Notes under the pieces: model-generated
What the model was told of the DNA's origin: nothing
The model's database searches: none
What the model saw: only the letters and a program-made list of their open reading frames with translations
From: Caldisericia bacterium
GTDB lineage: Bacteria; Caldisericota; Caldisericia; JAAYUI01
Length of the DNA: 64,000 nt
Assembly: GCA_017999835.1 (NCBI GenBank)
Contig: JAGNLA010000005.1
Coordinates: 62,001-126,000, forward strand
Direction of reading: 5' to 3'
Made by a program: the position numbers and the translations under genes
Part shown: piece by piece, positions 49,646 through 57,662 of the stretch
How the letters are laid out: each line of letters starts with the position of its first letter
How positions within the stretch are numbered: the first letter of the stretch is position 1

Positions 49646-51414
49646 TCATTTTTTGGCAAAGGAACCGAGAAGCTGAATGTGCTGCCAACACCAAGCTCGG
49701 AGTCAGCCCAAACCTTGCCTTCATGAGCAGAAATGATGTGTTTTACAATAGCAAGCCCGAGTCCTGTTCCACCACCGGTATTTCTGTCACGTCCTGCCTG
49801 CGCTCTGTAGAAACGCTCGAAAATCCTTGGCAGGTGACGTTTCTCCATCCCCTGTCCGTGGTCTTTTACCTCGAGAATGTAATCATTTTCAAGTTTTCTG
49901 CCTGAGACGGAAATAATCGTGTCTGGCTGGCTGAAGTTGATGGCGTTGTCAACATAATTAGACACCGCATGCTCGATAAGCTGGGGGTTTATCCTACACA
50001 TGCAGGTCTCAACCGATGCTTCAATTTTCAGACCCTTCTGCTCAACTTTTGAGGAAATAAACGAAATTGCAGAGTTTATTGGAGTAGCAATCTCACTGAT
50101 TTCAAACTGAACCGTTCCCTTTTGGGTGGATTCCTCTATGCTTGACAACTCCAGCATGTCCTCGATGATTCTGTTGAGCCTGACTGTGTGTTTCTGGATT
50201 ATTTGCAGGAACCTTTCGCGATCGTTGGGGTCTTCACCTGCACCTGAAATGAGTGTTTCAACAAAACCTTTTATCGATGTTATCGGTGTTCTCAGCTCGT
50301 GGCTGACGTTTGCCACAAAGTCTTTCCTTACAGTTTCCAAGTGTCTCAAATCAGTAGTCTCTGACAAAACGATTATAATTCCATGCTTTGTATCTTTTGG
50401 TACTTTAAGAATCGAGCTGTGTACTTGAAAGAGTCGCTCCGAGTCAGCCATTATGGCTATCTCGGTTTCAGATTCAGTGTCAGACTGAAGGGATTTCTGA
50501 ATGAAAGACAGCAATGAAGCGCTTCTTGTCACTTCCTGCATCAGCTTTCCTCTGACGTTTTCAACCTTCACGCCAAGCATTCTGCAAGCAGCGCCGTTTG
50601 CGCCAATCAAACGTTCGTTGGGACCGACCGCCATGACACCTTCAGTCATGCTCTCCAGAACCGAATCGAGCATGTTTCTCTGAGACTCAAGCTCGCCCAT
50701 CATGACTTTGAGTTTTCCGGTGGTTTCGTTAAGCCCTTCGGCCAGTTGAGACAATTCCAATGTTTGCAACGGCTTTATCCTGTATGACAAATCGCCGGAT
50801 GCCAGCTTTGCCAGACCTTTTTTTAAAGGCTCCAGCCTTGAGGTCATCTGCTTTGAAACCAGCCACGTTGCGAGTGCAGCAAGCAATATTGAAATCAAAA
50901 ATGCCAGAAATATTTCTGTACCAAGTTTTGACAATATGTCTGAAACAGCAAACATCGGCGTCTGGATGATTATTGCGCCAAGCAATTCCTGCTTGTCCAA
51001 TATCGGAATCGAACAGACGATCATCTTGTTGCTGTCGTAGACGTCGTCGATTGTCGATTGTGGCGTGGACTGGAGTAGTCTGCCGTCCTGAAGCACTTTT
51101 GAAATATTTGGCAGGTTTTGCCTGCCAGTCGAGTCAACCACTACATCGCCATTGGTCAAAACTATTGAGACCCTGGCCCGAAGTGCTTTTGCCGCATCTG
51201 CCAAAACATGCTGGAGCTGGGGATCGTTATTTATATAAGCGTCTGAAAGTGGTTGTTTAAAAGTATCAGCATCACTGATCAAATCAGACTGCGTGTAGCT
51301 GATGATGTATGCTCTTGCCGATATGGCTAGAAAAATTGTTTGAAACAGCAAGAGTACAGCTGTAATGGCAAGAAACGACGGAAAAAGCTTCCAAAGTAGT
51401 TTAGTTTTCTTCAC
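49642..51414 (-). CDS. phoR: phosphate regulon sensor histidine kinase PhoR
   Basis: The 590-aa membrane kinase has an N-terminal transmembrane helix, an extracytoplasmic sensor region (residues about 35-165), a second helix (IFLAFLISILLAALATWLV), HAMP, a PAS domain, the HisKA H-box VSHELRTPITSIKG, and HATPase motifs NYVDNAINFS, DHGQGMEKRHLPRIFERFYR and GGTGLGLAIVKH. GTG 51414 overlaps the phoB stop. It phosphorylates PhoB when phosphate is low. Confidence 0.92.
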   Translation of the reverse strand: MKKTKLLWKLFPSFLAITAVLLLFQTIFLAISARAYIISYTQSDLISDADTFKQPLSDAYINNDPQLQHVLADAAKALRARVSIVLTNGDVVVDSTGRQNLPNISKVLQDGRLLQSTPQSTIDDVYDSNKMIVCSIPILDKQELLGAIIIQTPMFAVSDILSKLGTEIFLAFLISILLAALATWLVSKQMTSRLEPLKKGLAKLASGDLSYRIKPLQTLELSQLAEGLNETTGKLKVMMGELESQRNMLDSVLESMTEGVMAVGPNERLIGANGAACRMLGVKVENVRGKLMQEVTRSASLLSFIQKSLQSDTESETEIAIMADSERLFQVHSSILKVPKDTKHGIIIVLSETTDLRHLETVRKDFVANVSHELRTPITSIKGFVETLISGAGEDPNDRERFLQIIQKHTVRLNRIIEDMLELSSIEESTQKGTVQFEISEIATPINSAISFISSKVEQKGLKIEASVETCMCRINPQLIEHAVSNYVDNAINFSQPDTIISVSGRKLENDYILEVKDHGQGMEKRHLPRIFERFYRAQAGRDRNTGGGTGLGLAIVKHIISAHEGKVWADSELGVGSTFSFSVPLPKND

Positions 51415-52097
51415 TATTCCTTGAACCTGTAGCCTACGCCCCGGACGGTTTCAATGAGTTCACTGGATTCACCAAGCTTTTTTCGTAAGCCCGTGATGCA
51501 CACGTCGACCGACCGGTCGGTGACCGAATAATCCTCACCATGTATTGAATCAACAATCTGGTATCTTGTAAAGACCCAGCCCTTGTGTCGGGCAAGGAAG
51601 TGGAGCACATCAAACTCCATCGGCGTTAGTTTTATCTTTTCGTTGTCAACGACAACCATGTGCTTGCCCGGGTCGATGAGAATTGTGTCAATTGTGATTA
51701 CTTCATTTGGGTTGGCTGGTCCTTGCTGTTTTCTGCGAAGCAGAGCCTTGACCCTTGCCACCAAAATCTTAGTGCTGAAAGGTTTTGTTATGTAGTCGTC
51801 AGCACCAAGCTCAAGCCCTTTGACCACGTCGTTTTCTGAGCCCTTTGCCGTGACAATGATGACCGGAATGCCGGCATACTGCGAGTTTGCTCTGATGGTT
51901 TTGCAAAAGGTCAGCCCGTCCATGCCTGGCAGCATGAGGTCGAGAACAATTACTGAAGGATTCACTTTCTTGAGAATCCCCAACCCTTCCTCTGCAGACT
52001 TTGCCGCAAAAGTGGAAAAACCCTCTTTTCGCAGGTTATAGTCCTCAAGTACGGCTATATCTTCATCATCTTCAATAATCAGTGCAGTGTCAGCCAT
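51414..52097 (-). CDS. phoB: phosphate regulon response regulator PhoB/PhoP
   Basis: The 227-aa protein has a receiver domain (ALIIEDDEDIAVLEDYNL, phospho-acceptor Asp in IVLDLMLPGMDG, Lys in ITKPF) and a winged-helix OmpR-type DNA-binding domain with LTPMEFDVLHFLARH and RSVDVCITGLRKKLGE. The frame extends upstream to 52190, but ATG 52097 is right because the promoter lies in the extension. It is near-leaderless. Confidence 0.93.
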   Translation of the reverse strand: MADTALIIEDDEDIAVLEDYNLRKEGFSTFAAKSAEEGLGILKKVNPSVIVLDLMLPGMDGLTFCKTIRANSQYAGIPVIIVTAKGSENDVVKGLELGADDYITKPFSTKILVARVKALLRRKQQGPANPNEVITIDTILIDPGKHMVVVDNEKIKLTPMEFDVLHFLARHKGWVFTRYQIVDSIHGEDYSVTDRSVDVCITGLRKKLGESSELIETVRGVGYRFKE

Positions 52098-52107
52098 CGC
52101 TAACAAT

Positions 52108-52136
52108 ATTATACCCCAATGTTTGCCAAATGTTAG
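52108..52136 (-). promoter_or_regulatory. Pho box and promoter of phoB
   Basis: On the minus strand CTAACATTTGG (52136-52126) and CAAACATTGGG (52125-52115) are two adjacent 11-bp direct repeats. They are followed by TATAAT (52113-52108), 10 nt before the ATG. There is no consensus -35 box, as expected for activator-dependent transcription, so phoB is probably autoregulated. Confidence 0.6.
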
Positions 52137-52179
52137 CAGGAGCAAACATCCAAAATGCTCTTGAATTCCCTGTGTAAGA

Positions 52180-52207
52180 TTGCATTGCAACCGTTTTTCG
52201 TTATCAT
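52180..52207 (+). promoter_or_regulatory. promoter of mscL
   Basis: TTGCAT (52180-52185), 16 nt spacer, TATCAT (52202-52207), 19 nt before the start codon, which has AGAGG upstream. Confidence 0.45.
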
Positions 52208-52226
52208 TGTCAAGCAGAGGTGAAAC

Positions 52227-52676
52227 ATGTGGAAAGAATTTAAAGAGTTTGCGCTGAAAGGCAACGTGATTGACCTGGCCGTGGGTCTTATCATCGGTGC
52301 AGCGTTTGGCACCATCGTAAAATCACTGGTTGACGACATCATCATGCCACTTATCGGTCAGCTCGTGGGCAAAGTCGATTTTGCCAACCTCTACATCCTC
52401 ATCTCCGAAGGCAAAACCCCTGGACCGTACTCCTCACTAGTGGACGCAAAAACTGCCGGAGCCGTCACCTGGAACTACGGAAGTTTTATCAATACCATCG
52501 TCAATTTCATCATCATCGCATTCTCGATTTTTATGGTCATCAAGCTGTTCAATAAACTCAAAAAACAGCCCAAACCAGCAGAAGTTATCCCAACAACGAA
52601 AGAATGCCCATATTGCTTTTCCACCATTCCAATAAAAGCAACTAGATGCCCGAACTGCACCTCTGAGCTCAAATGA
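52227..52676 (+). CDS. mscL: large-conductance mechanosensitive channel with zinc-ribbon end
   Basis: The 149-aa protein has the MscL start ([41 protein letters not shown]), a periplasmic loop and a second helix ([20 protein letters not shown]). The usual cytoplasmic bundle is replaced or followed by a [18 protein letters not shown] zinc-ribbon tail seen in part of the family. It protects against hypo-osmotic shock. The stop overlaps the next start (ATGA). Confidence 0.93.
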   Translation: MWKEFKEFALKGNVIDLAVGLIIGAAFGTIVKSLVDDIIMPLIGQLVGKVDFANLYILISEGKTPGPYSSLVDAKTAGAVTWNYGSFINTIVNFIIIAFSIFMVIKLFNKLKKQPKPAEVIPTTKECPYCFSTIPIKATRCPNCTSELK

Positions 52677-53665
52677 CAGAAGACATACAATTTTTGCTTG
52701 AAAAAGGCAATCCTTCAATACAGTACCGGACAAAACTGGAAATACTGGCCGAAAAACAGGATAATCTAGAGATTTCTGAACTTTACAGCAAGATTCTCGA
52801 GGATCCCCAGGTTTTGCATTGCTTTTCGCTTGTTCAGGAGGATGGCAGTCTGGGAACACTTTTCCACACAACCGGTGAACAAGATCCCTTTCAAGGCTCT
52901 GAGATAAGCATCCGATTTTTGTGCGAAATGGGTGTCAAGTCCGACCATCCAATTCTCAAAGCTGGTCTGGACGCACTTCTAAAACCTGAAGGGACAAAAG
53001 AACTGGCTCCAAAAAATGAGGCCTACTCTGACGGTGGGGAGCTGATCATCGGCTCACTGTTTGCCAGGGCAGGCATTGAAAACAGGGTTGCTCGCAAACG
53101 CTGCGAGATAGCCCTGGACTCATTTGCGCAAACTCTAAGATTCAAAACCTATGAACAGGTAGCGACAGAATTCAGGCAGCAGCTGGTTTACGAGGATGGC
53201 ATCCGCTGGCCTTGCATCTACGACCTCAAAGCCCTGGCTTTCACAAAGCAGTGGCGAACAGTCGAGAACCTCATGCTCCTTGAGAGAGCAATCGACCACC
53301 TGCAATCGTTCGTCCCTTATGTGAAACTCTACCAAAGAAGTGGAAACACTTTCTACGCGCCTGCAGAAGCTCTTCAGGACGAATTCCTGCCAGACATTGA
53401 AAACCTGCCAAAAGGCGAGGCGCACAAGTGGTGGAACCGAATGGAACTGGTTGCAAGGTGCTCGGTCAAACCCAAAGTTTTCACAACACAGCTGAAAAAG
53501 CTTCAAGAATTGGACAATGAATTCTTGTCACAGACTTTCAACGACGGCCGCATAAGAGGTTGGAACGCCTACCACGGCCTTAAGCTCATGCAGGACTGGA
53601 AAGAAAACAAGCGTTTGGTTGACATGCTTTTCAGGAAGCAGCTTATAGTCAAGCATTCATCATAA
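52673..53665 (+). CDS. conserved hypothetical protein, possible alpha-alpha toroid
   Basis: The 330-aa soluble protein is predicted all-helical, with paired helices such as [25 protein letters not shown] and [14 protein letters not shown]. This loosely recalls prenyltransferase/terpenoid cyclase toroids, but no catalytic motif is present. It has no signal peptide. It starts inside the mscL stop, so the two are co-expressed. Function unknown. Confidence 0.55.
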   Translation: MTEDIQFLLEKGNPSIQYRTKLEILAEKQDNLEISELYSKILEDPQVLHCFSLVQEDGSLGTLFHTTGEQDPFQGSEISIRFLCEMGVKSDHPILKAGLDALLKPEGTKELAPKNEAYSDGGELIIGSLFARAGIENRVARKRCEIALDSFAQTLRFKTYEQVATEFRQQLVYEDGIRWPCIYDLKALAFTKQWRTVENLMLLERAIDHLQSFVPYVKLYQRSGNTFYAPAEALQDEFLPDIENLPKGEAHKWWNRMELVARCSVKPKVFTTQLKKLQELDNEFLSQTFNDGRIRGWNAYHGLKLMQDWKENKRLVDMLFRKQLIVKHSS

Positions 53666-53710
53666 CCTTTTTCTTGCCTTTATAGTTTAATGCAATTTTA
53701 TGGCAACTAC

Positions 53711-53739
53711 TTGACATTTAAGGTTAATTGCGGTATTTG
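53711..53739 (+). promoter_or_regulatory. possible promoter of the small membrane-protein gene
   Basis: A consensus TTGACA (53711-53716) is followed after 17 nt by the weak TATTTG (53734-53739). The gene's AAGGAGG is 36 nt further on. Confidence 0.35.
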
Positions 53740-53786
53740 AGTATTTAAGTAATTAATATCACCTAACCCCAAGGAGGTTGAAGGAT

Positions 53787-54242
53787 ATGAAAAAAACATT
53801 GACAGTTTTTGTGATAATATTGGCAGTCATAGCCATGCTTGTTGGAACGGTTTTCATTTATATGGGATTCTCAAAGCAGTCCGAAGTTAAGGCTGGACTT
53901 GCTGAAGAGAAGGTCGCTTACAACTTCACTGATGACAAGACTGCAGCCCCGACTCCTGTTCAGTCGATGACCGATCTTGAAAACATGGCAAAAACACTCA
54001 AATCCCACAGAAACAAGATTGCTCCATCATACAGCGAACTGACAGCCAGGAATGAATCCAAAAAATTTGACCCATCAAATCCAGCCAACCTGACTTATGT
54101 TCAGGCAATGAATCTTGAAAACTCTGTCCGAATCGCGCTCCTTGCATCTGGCATGACATGGATGATGATTGGTGTTGGCGCATTCATGTGGCTGGTTGGC
54201 ATAGCACTGGTTTTTGTCTCAATGGTGATGATGAAATCCTGA
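53787..54242 (+). CDS. small two-helix membrane protein, unknown
   Basis: The 151-aa protein has an N-terminal transmembrane helix (TLTVFVIILAVIAMLVGTVFIYMGF), a soluble helical region (residues about 30-105, KSHRNKIAPSYSELTARNESKKF) and a C-terminal hairpin of two hydrophobic stretches. ATG 53787 is preferred over TTG 53778. It has its own terminator. Function is not recognisable. Confidence 0.6.
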   Translation: MKKTLTVFVIILAVIAMLVGTVFIYMGFSKQSEVKAGLAEEKVAYNFTDDKTAAPTPVQSMTDLENMAKTLKSHRNKIAPSYSELTARNESKKFDPSNPANLTYVQAMNLENSVRIALLASGMTWMMIGVGAFMWLVGIALVFVSMVMMKS

Positions 54243-54275
54243 TTGAAAACCTCTTTAAATATCCCTCTTCCCTTT

Positions 54276-54306
54276 GCGGCAGCTCCTCCCAGGCTGCCGC
54301 TTTTTT
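54276..54306 (+). terminator. intrinsic terminator after the small membrane-protein gene
   Basis: GCGGCAG (54276-54282) pairs with CTGCCGC (54294-54300), followed by six T. Confidence 0.85.
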
Positions 54307-54312
54307 GTTGGC

Positions 54313-54341
54313 TTGCCCTTAAAAAATCAAATTGATATAAT
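54313..54341 (+). promoter_or_regulatory. promoter of the aldo/keto reductase gene
   Basis: TTGCCC (54313-54318), 17 nt spacer, TATAAT (54336-54341); AAGGAGG and the ATG follow. Confidence 0.6.
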
Positions 54342-54365
54342 CAAAACCAAACACAAGGAGGAACC

Positions 54366-55520
54366 ATGCTTTACAGAAAATTCGGAAACACAGGCGTTGA
54401 CGTTTCAATTCTCGGATTCGGACTGATGAGGTTACCGCTTACAACCGACGACGAGACAGATCCCGACCGCAACAAGAAAATTGACGAAACCCAAGCCATT
54501 CGCATGGTGGATAAAGCCATAGACTCTGGCATAAATTATTTCGATACAGCCTACGTCTATCACGGGGAGGTCAGCGAAACCTTTACCGGAAAGGCTTTGT
54601 CAGGTGGCAAGCGAAACAAAGTTCTTCTGGCCACAAAGAGCCCTGTTTGGAAAGCCAAGGAACCAGCAGATTTCGAAAAGTTCCTCGACACACAGCTTGA
54701 GCGACTCCAGACCGACCACATCGATTTCTATCTGCTCCACTCGCTTTCTTTAGGTGTGTTCAACAAAATAGTCGAGTTGGACGTGTTTAATCAGATGGAG
54801 AAGTTTAGAAAAGCTGGCAAGATAAGATTTCTTGGCTTCTCGTTCCATGACGATCATGAAAACTTCTTTACCATTTTTGACAGCTACAAATTTGATTTCT
54901 GCCAGATCCAGTACAACTTCCTTGACGAGGAGTTCCAGGCTGGTAGAGCTGGCATGCTCCACGCAGCAAAGGTCAATGCTGGCTTGGTGGCAATGGAACC
55001 GCTTCGCGGTGGAGACCTGACAAAAAGAGTGCCCCAACCCATACAAAAAATCTGGGACTCGATGCCGACAAAACGCACACCAGCTCAATGGGCTCTCCGC
55101 TGGGTGTGGAACCACCCACAGTTCTCGCTGCTGCTTTCAGGCATGACCACCATGGAACAGCTTGAGGAAAATATCAAGACAGCCTCGGATGCAAGCGCCA
55201 ATTCGCTGACTACAGAAGAGCTGGAGAAGATTAGCCAGGTCAGGGACACTTACAGGACGCTGATTGCCGTGCCATGCACAAAATGTCAGTATTGCATGCC
55301 GTGCCCGTCAGGCGTTGCCATTCCGGACAACTTCAGCGTTTACAACGACCATCATATGTTTGGCAAGTCCGATAGCGGCAAATACATCTACAAAAACTTC
55401 ATTCCTGACCATGTAAAGGCTGACAAATGCACCCAATGCGGAGAGTGCGAAGAAAAATGCCCGCAACAGATTCCAATTCGGGAAAAACTCAAGGAAGTGG
55501 TTGAGACGCTGGGAAAATAG
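54366..55520 (+). CDS. aldo/keto reductase with C-terminal 4Fe-4S clusters
   Basis: The 384-aa protein has an AKR barrel (residues about 1-285) with the tetrad Asp60, Tyr65, Lys91 and His125 (in YFDTAYVYH, LLATKS and YLLHSL). The C-terminus has two iron-sulfur motifs, CTKCQYCMPCPSGV and CTQCGECEEKCPQQIP. This ferredoxin-fused AKR group is typical of anaerobes and probably passes electrons from ferredoxin or NADPH to an unknown carbonyl substrate. AAGGAGG stands 7 nt before the ATG. It is monocistronic, between two terminators. Confidence 0.9.
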   Translation: MLYRKFGNTGVDVSILGFGLMRLPLTTDDETDPDRNKKIDETQAIRMVDKAIDSGINYFDTAYVYHGEVSETFTGKALSGGKRNKVLLATKSPVWKAKEPADFEKFLDTQLERLQTDHIDFYLLHSLSLGVFNKIVELDVFNQMEKFRKAGKIRFLGFSFHDDHENFFTIFDSYKFDFCQIQYNFLDEEFQAGRAGMLHAAKVNAGLVAMEPLRGGDLTKRVPQPIQKIWDSMPTKRTPAQWALRWVWNHPQFSLLLSGMTTMEQLEENIKTASDASANSLTTEELEKISQVRDTYRTLIAVPCTKCQYCMPCPSGVAIPDNFSVYNDHHMFGKSDSGKYIYKNFIPDHVKADKCTQCGECEEKCPQQIPIREKLKEVVETLGK

Positions 55521-55557
55521 CTTATTCCAAATCTAGCAAAAACCTCGATAAAATTAT

Positions 55558-55595
55558 TCACCCCTGCGAAAAAACCGCAGGGGTGATGTTTTTTT
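55558..55595 (+). terminator. intrinsic terminator after the aldo/keto reductase gene
   Basis: TCACCCCTGCG (55558-55568) pairs perfectly with 55576-55586, then TGTTTTTTT. It lies between convergent genes and may also act on the minus strand. Confidence 0.9.
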
Positions 55596-55608
55596 GAGCA
55601 TCTTACTT

Positions 55609-56103
55609 CTATTTCAATTTCACTGTCTCTGCAAGAGCTCTTAATTCCGCATTTTCTTCATGATCATATCCCTGGAAATCTGAATATATCTGGATTGCCA
55701 GTGCGAATCCTTCAAACGAACCTATGCCCATTATGCCATATTTAAGCGGGATCTGTTTGTCACCGTTTTTGAAATCGAAGAAGTCAAATTTTACACCGTT
55801 GATTTCGATTTGATATTCCTTCAGTATCTCATTGCCCATGCCCGGAAATGCGCTCTTTATATTTCCATAAACGGTTGTTCCATCCATCTGGCCGTATCTC
55901 ATCAGTGCAAATGACCCCCAGGGAAGATCTGGATAGAAAATTACCATTTTCATATCGCCTTCCTCACGGGTTTCCTGTTTCCAGCCATCATATGCTTTGA
56001 AAGTAATCTCGTTCAATTCATAGTCTTTCATCGGGGGGAGCAATGACCCACCGCATCCTGCCAGAACAACTATAACTGCAATAAAAGCAATAATTTTTCT
56101 CAC
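55609..56103 (-). CDS. lipoprotein of unknown function
   Basis: The 164-aa lipoprotein (lipobox VIVVLAGCGG, Cys near 18) has a single alpha/beta domain with ITFKAYDGWKQETREEGDMKMVIFYPD and a final helix. The outline resembles PsbP/LpqN-like small lipoproteins, but the match is not firm. Start GTG 56103 has GGAGG 6 nt upstream. Confidence 0.65.
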   Translation of the reverse strand: MRKIIAFIAVIVVLAGCGGSLLPPMKDYELNEITFKAYDGWKQETREEGDMKMVIFYPDLPWGSFALMRYGQMDGTTVYGNIKSAFPGMGNEILKEYQIEINGVKFDFFDFKNGDKQIPLKYGIMGIGSFEGFALAIQIYSDFQGYDHEENAELRALAETVKLK

Positions 56104-56155
56104 AATTCACCTCCACGGTAGAGTATGTTTATTTAGCCGGACTTGTCAAATATTT

Positions 56156-56255
56156 CGTAAACCCGAGCCCTGGATTATACGATGACAACAAAGAGAGGAC
56201 AAAAGAGAATAACAATCAGCAGGTCAAGATAGCGGTTGAGACGCTGGGGGAGTGA
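56156..56255 (+). pseudogene. remnant of an aldo/keto reductase gene 3' end
   Basis: GGTTGAGACGCTGGG occurs exactly at 55499-55513 (end of the aldo/keto reductase gene) and at 56234-56248. Around it the second copy reads in frame QQVKIAVETLGE then stop, against KEVVETLGK stop in the intact gene, and upstream TCAAG is also shared. The 735-nt interval contains the lipoprotein gene. This looks like a decayed fragment of a duplicated gene end. Confidence 0.35.
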
Positions 56256-56276
56256 AATCTTTCAATACATAAGTCT

Positions 56277-57587
56277 TTAAAACAATCTCAATATGACATT
56301 TATCATCCCTGTAGCTAAAACTCCAAGAATGATTATTGCAATGCATATCCAATATTGACCCCAGTCAATAAGGAAATTTTGGTTTGTTGGTAAACTTGTG
56401 TTAATAGTTTTGATGCTAAAAGCTGCGTAATAAGAACTTTTAGAAGGAATCATATAGATATCTTTCATAGTATATGCATAAATCCAATGTTTTTCATATT
56501 CATCAGAACCTATTATGACATACTGTATATCTTTCGGTAATCCAGTAAATGCGATATATTCTAGAAAACCGAAATCATTAACAATACCTGGGCTTAAAAA
56601 ACCTCCAGCTTTCTTAATCGCAAGTAACCCGAAAGAATTCAATCCTTCATATAAATACCAAGGCCACTCAAAATCACTAGAATTTACTTTTTTATATTTA
56701 TACCCTTTTGCGTCAAAAGAAATCATACTTTCTCTATAATCTTTTACAAACATTGATCCCAAAGCAACTTCAAGAAACCCATCCTCAATTTTTCGTCCTT
56801 TAACGTCTGGCACTTGTTTTGAAAAAAGAACATTCATATCGCTGTCAAATATTATTGCTTTTTTTCTATCAAGCAGCAGGGTTGCAAAAATTTCATTTTT
56901 ATAATCATCATTTATCTGAACAGATGAATTAACATCAAATGATGAAATCGATTTAATAATTTTCAAAATACCGCTTATCAAAGTATATTTTATTAATTCT
57001 TTACCGTCATAAACGAACAAATTTCGTTCATTAGAATACCCAGACCCGGATACGTAGTTAAGTATCTTTCTCTCAATTTGACATGTTTTCTTGCCTGTCA
57101 AATCATATACATTGATTTTATTCATACCATCTTGAAGCGTAATCCAAAACAGACCATTATCTTTATAAATGTTTATTATTTCTGATCCTGAAACAACAAA
57201 TGTATCTGACAGAACAATCTGATCGCTATACTGATTTACTTTGAATATAGATATGTATTGAGTTTTCTCTTTGTCATGCAAGACAAAAAAAAGAGTCGAG
57301 TACTGGTCATCTGTCAAGGCACTCTGCCAGTCAAGTATTTCTCCAGGCATTTCAAAACTTGCTATCAGTTTGTCGAGCATTTTGTCAGAATAAGCGTTCA
57401 ATTTATCGCCTTTATGTGTTATCACTAAGGAACCCTTTACATCTGCGGTGTCAAAGGATTCCAGAATCCTGCCAGCGTCAATAGGTTTCGTCGTATATCC
57501 TGGTGAAACCGAATAGATTCTAAATTCTGGAACCATCGTTATTAGAGATATTATCGCAATCAAAACAAACCTGACCCTTATTCTCAA
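56277..57587 (-). CDS. AT-rich membrane-associated protein, unknown
   Basis: The 436-aa protein has an N-terminal signal anchor (VRFVLIAIISLITMVPEF), a long beta-rich extracytoplasmic region with propeller-like repeats (NIYKDNGLFWITLQDG; YSNERNLFVYDGKELIKYTL) and a C-terminal transmembrane helix (WICIAIIILGVLATGMINVIL). The GC content is visibly lower than that of its neighbours, suggesting acquisition. The start is TTG 57587 with AGAGG 6 nt upstream. I recognise no domain family. Confidence 0.6.
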   Translation of the reverse strand: MRIRVRFVLIAIISLITMVPEFRIYSVSPGYTTKPIDAGRILESFDTADVKGSLVITHKGDKLNAYSDKMLDKLIASFEMPGEILDWQSALTDDQYSTLFFVLHDKEKTQYISIFKVNQYSDQIVLSDTFVVSGSEIINIYKDNGLFWITLQDGMNKINVYDLTGKKTCQIERKILNYVSGSGYSNERNLFVYDGKELIKYTLISGILKIIKSISSFDVNSSVQINDDYKNEIFATLLLDRKKAIIFDSDMNVLFSKQVPDVKGRKIEDGFLEVALGSMFVKDYRESMISFDAKGYKYKKVNSSDFEWPWYLYEGLNSFGLLAIKKAGGFLSPGIVNDFGFLEYIAFTGLPKDIQYVIIGSDEYEKHWIYAYTMKDIYMIPSKSSYYAAFSIKTINTSLPTNQNFLIDWGQYWICIAIIILGVLATGMINVILRLF

Positions 57588-57605
57588 ACGTCACCTCTCA
57601 AACAA

Positions 57606-57634
57606 ATGTTAGCATAAACGTGCAAATATGACAA
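57606..57634 (-). promoter_or_regulatory. promoter of the AT-rich membrane protein gene
   Basis: On the minus strand TTGTCA (57634-57629), 17 nt spacer, TAACAT (57611-57606), 18 nt before the TTG start. Confidence 0.5.
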
Positions 57635-57662
57635 CATCTCCCTTATAAAATCAATTATCCTT

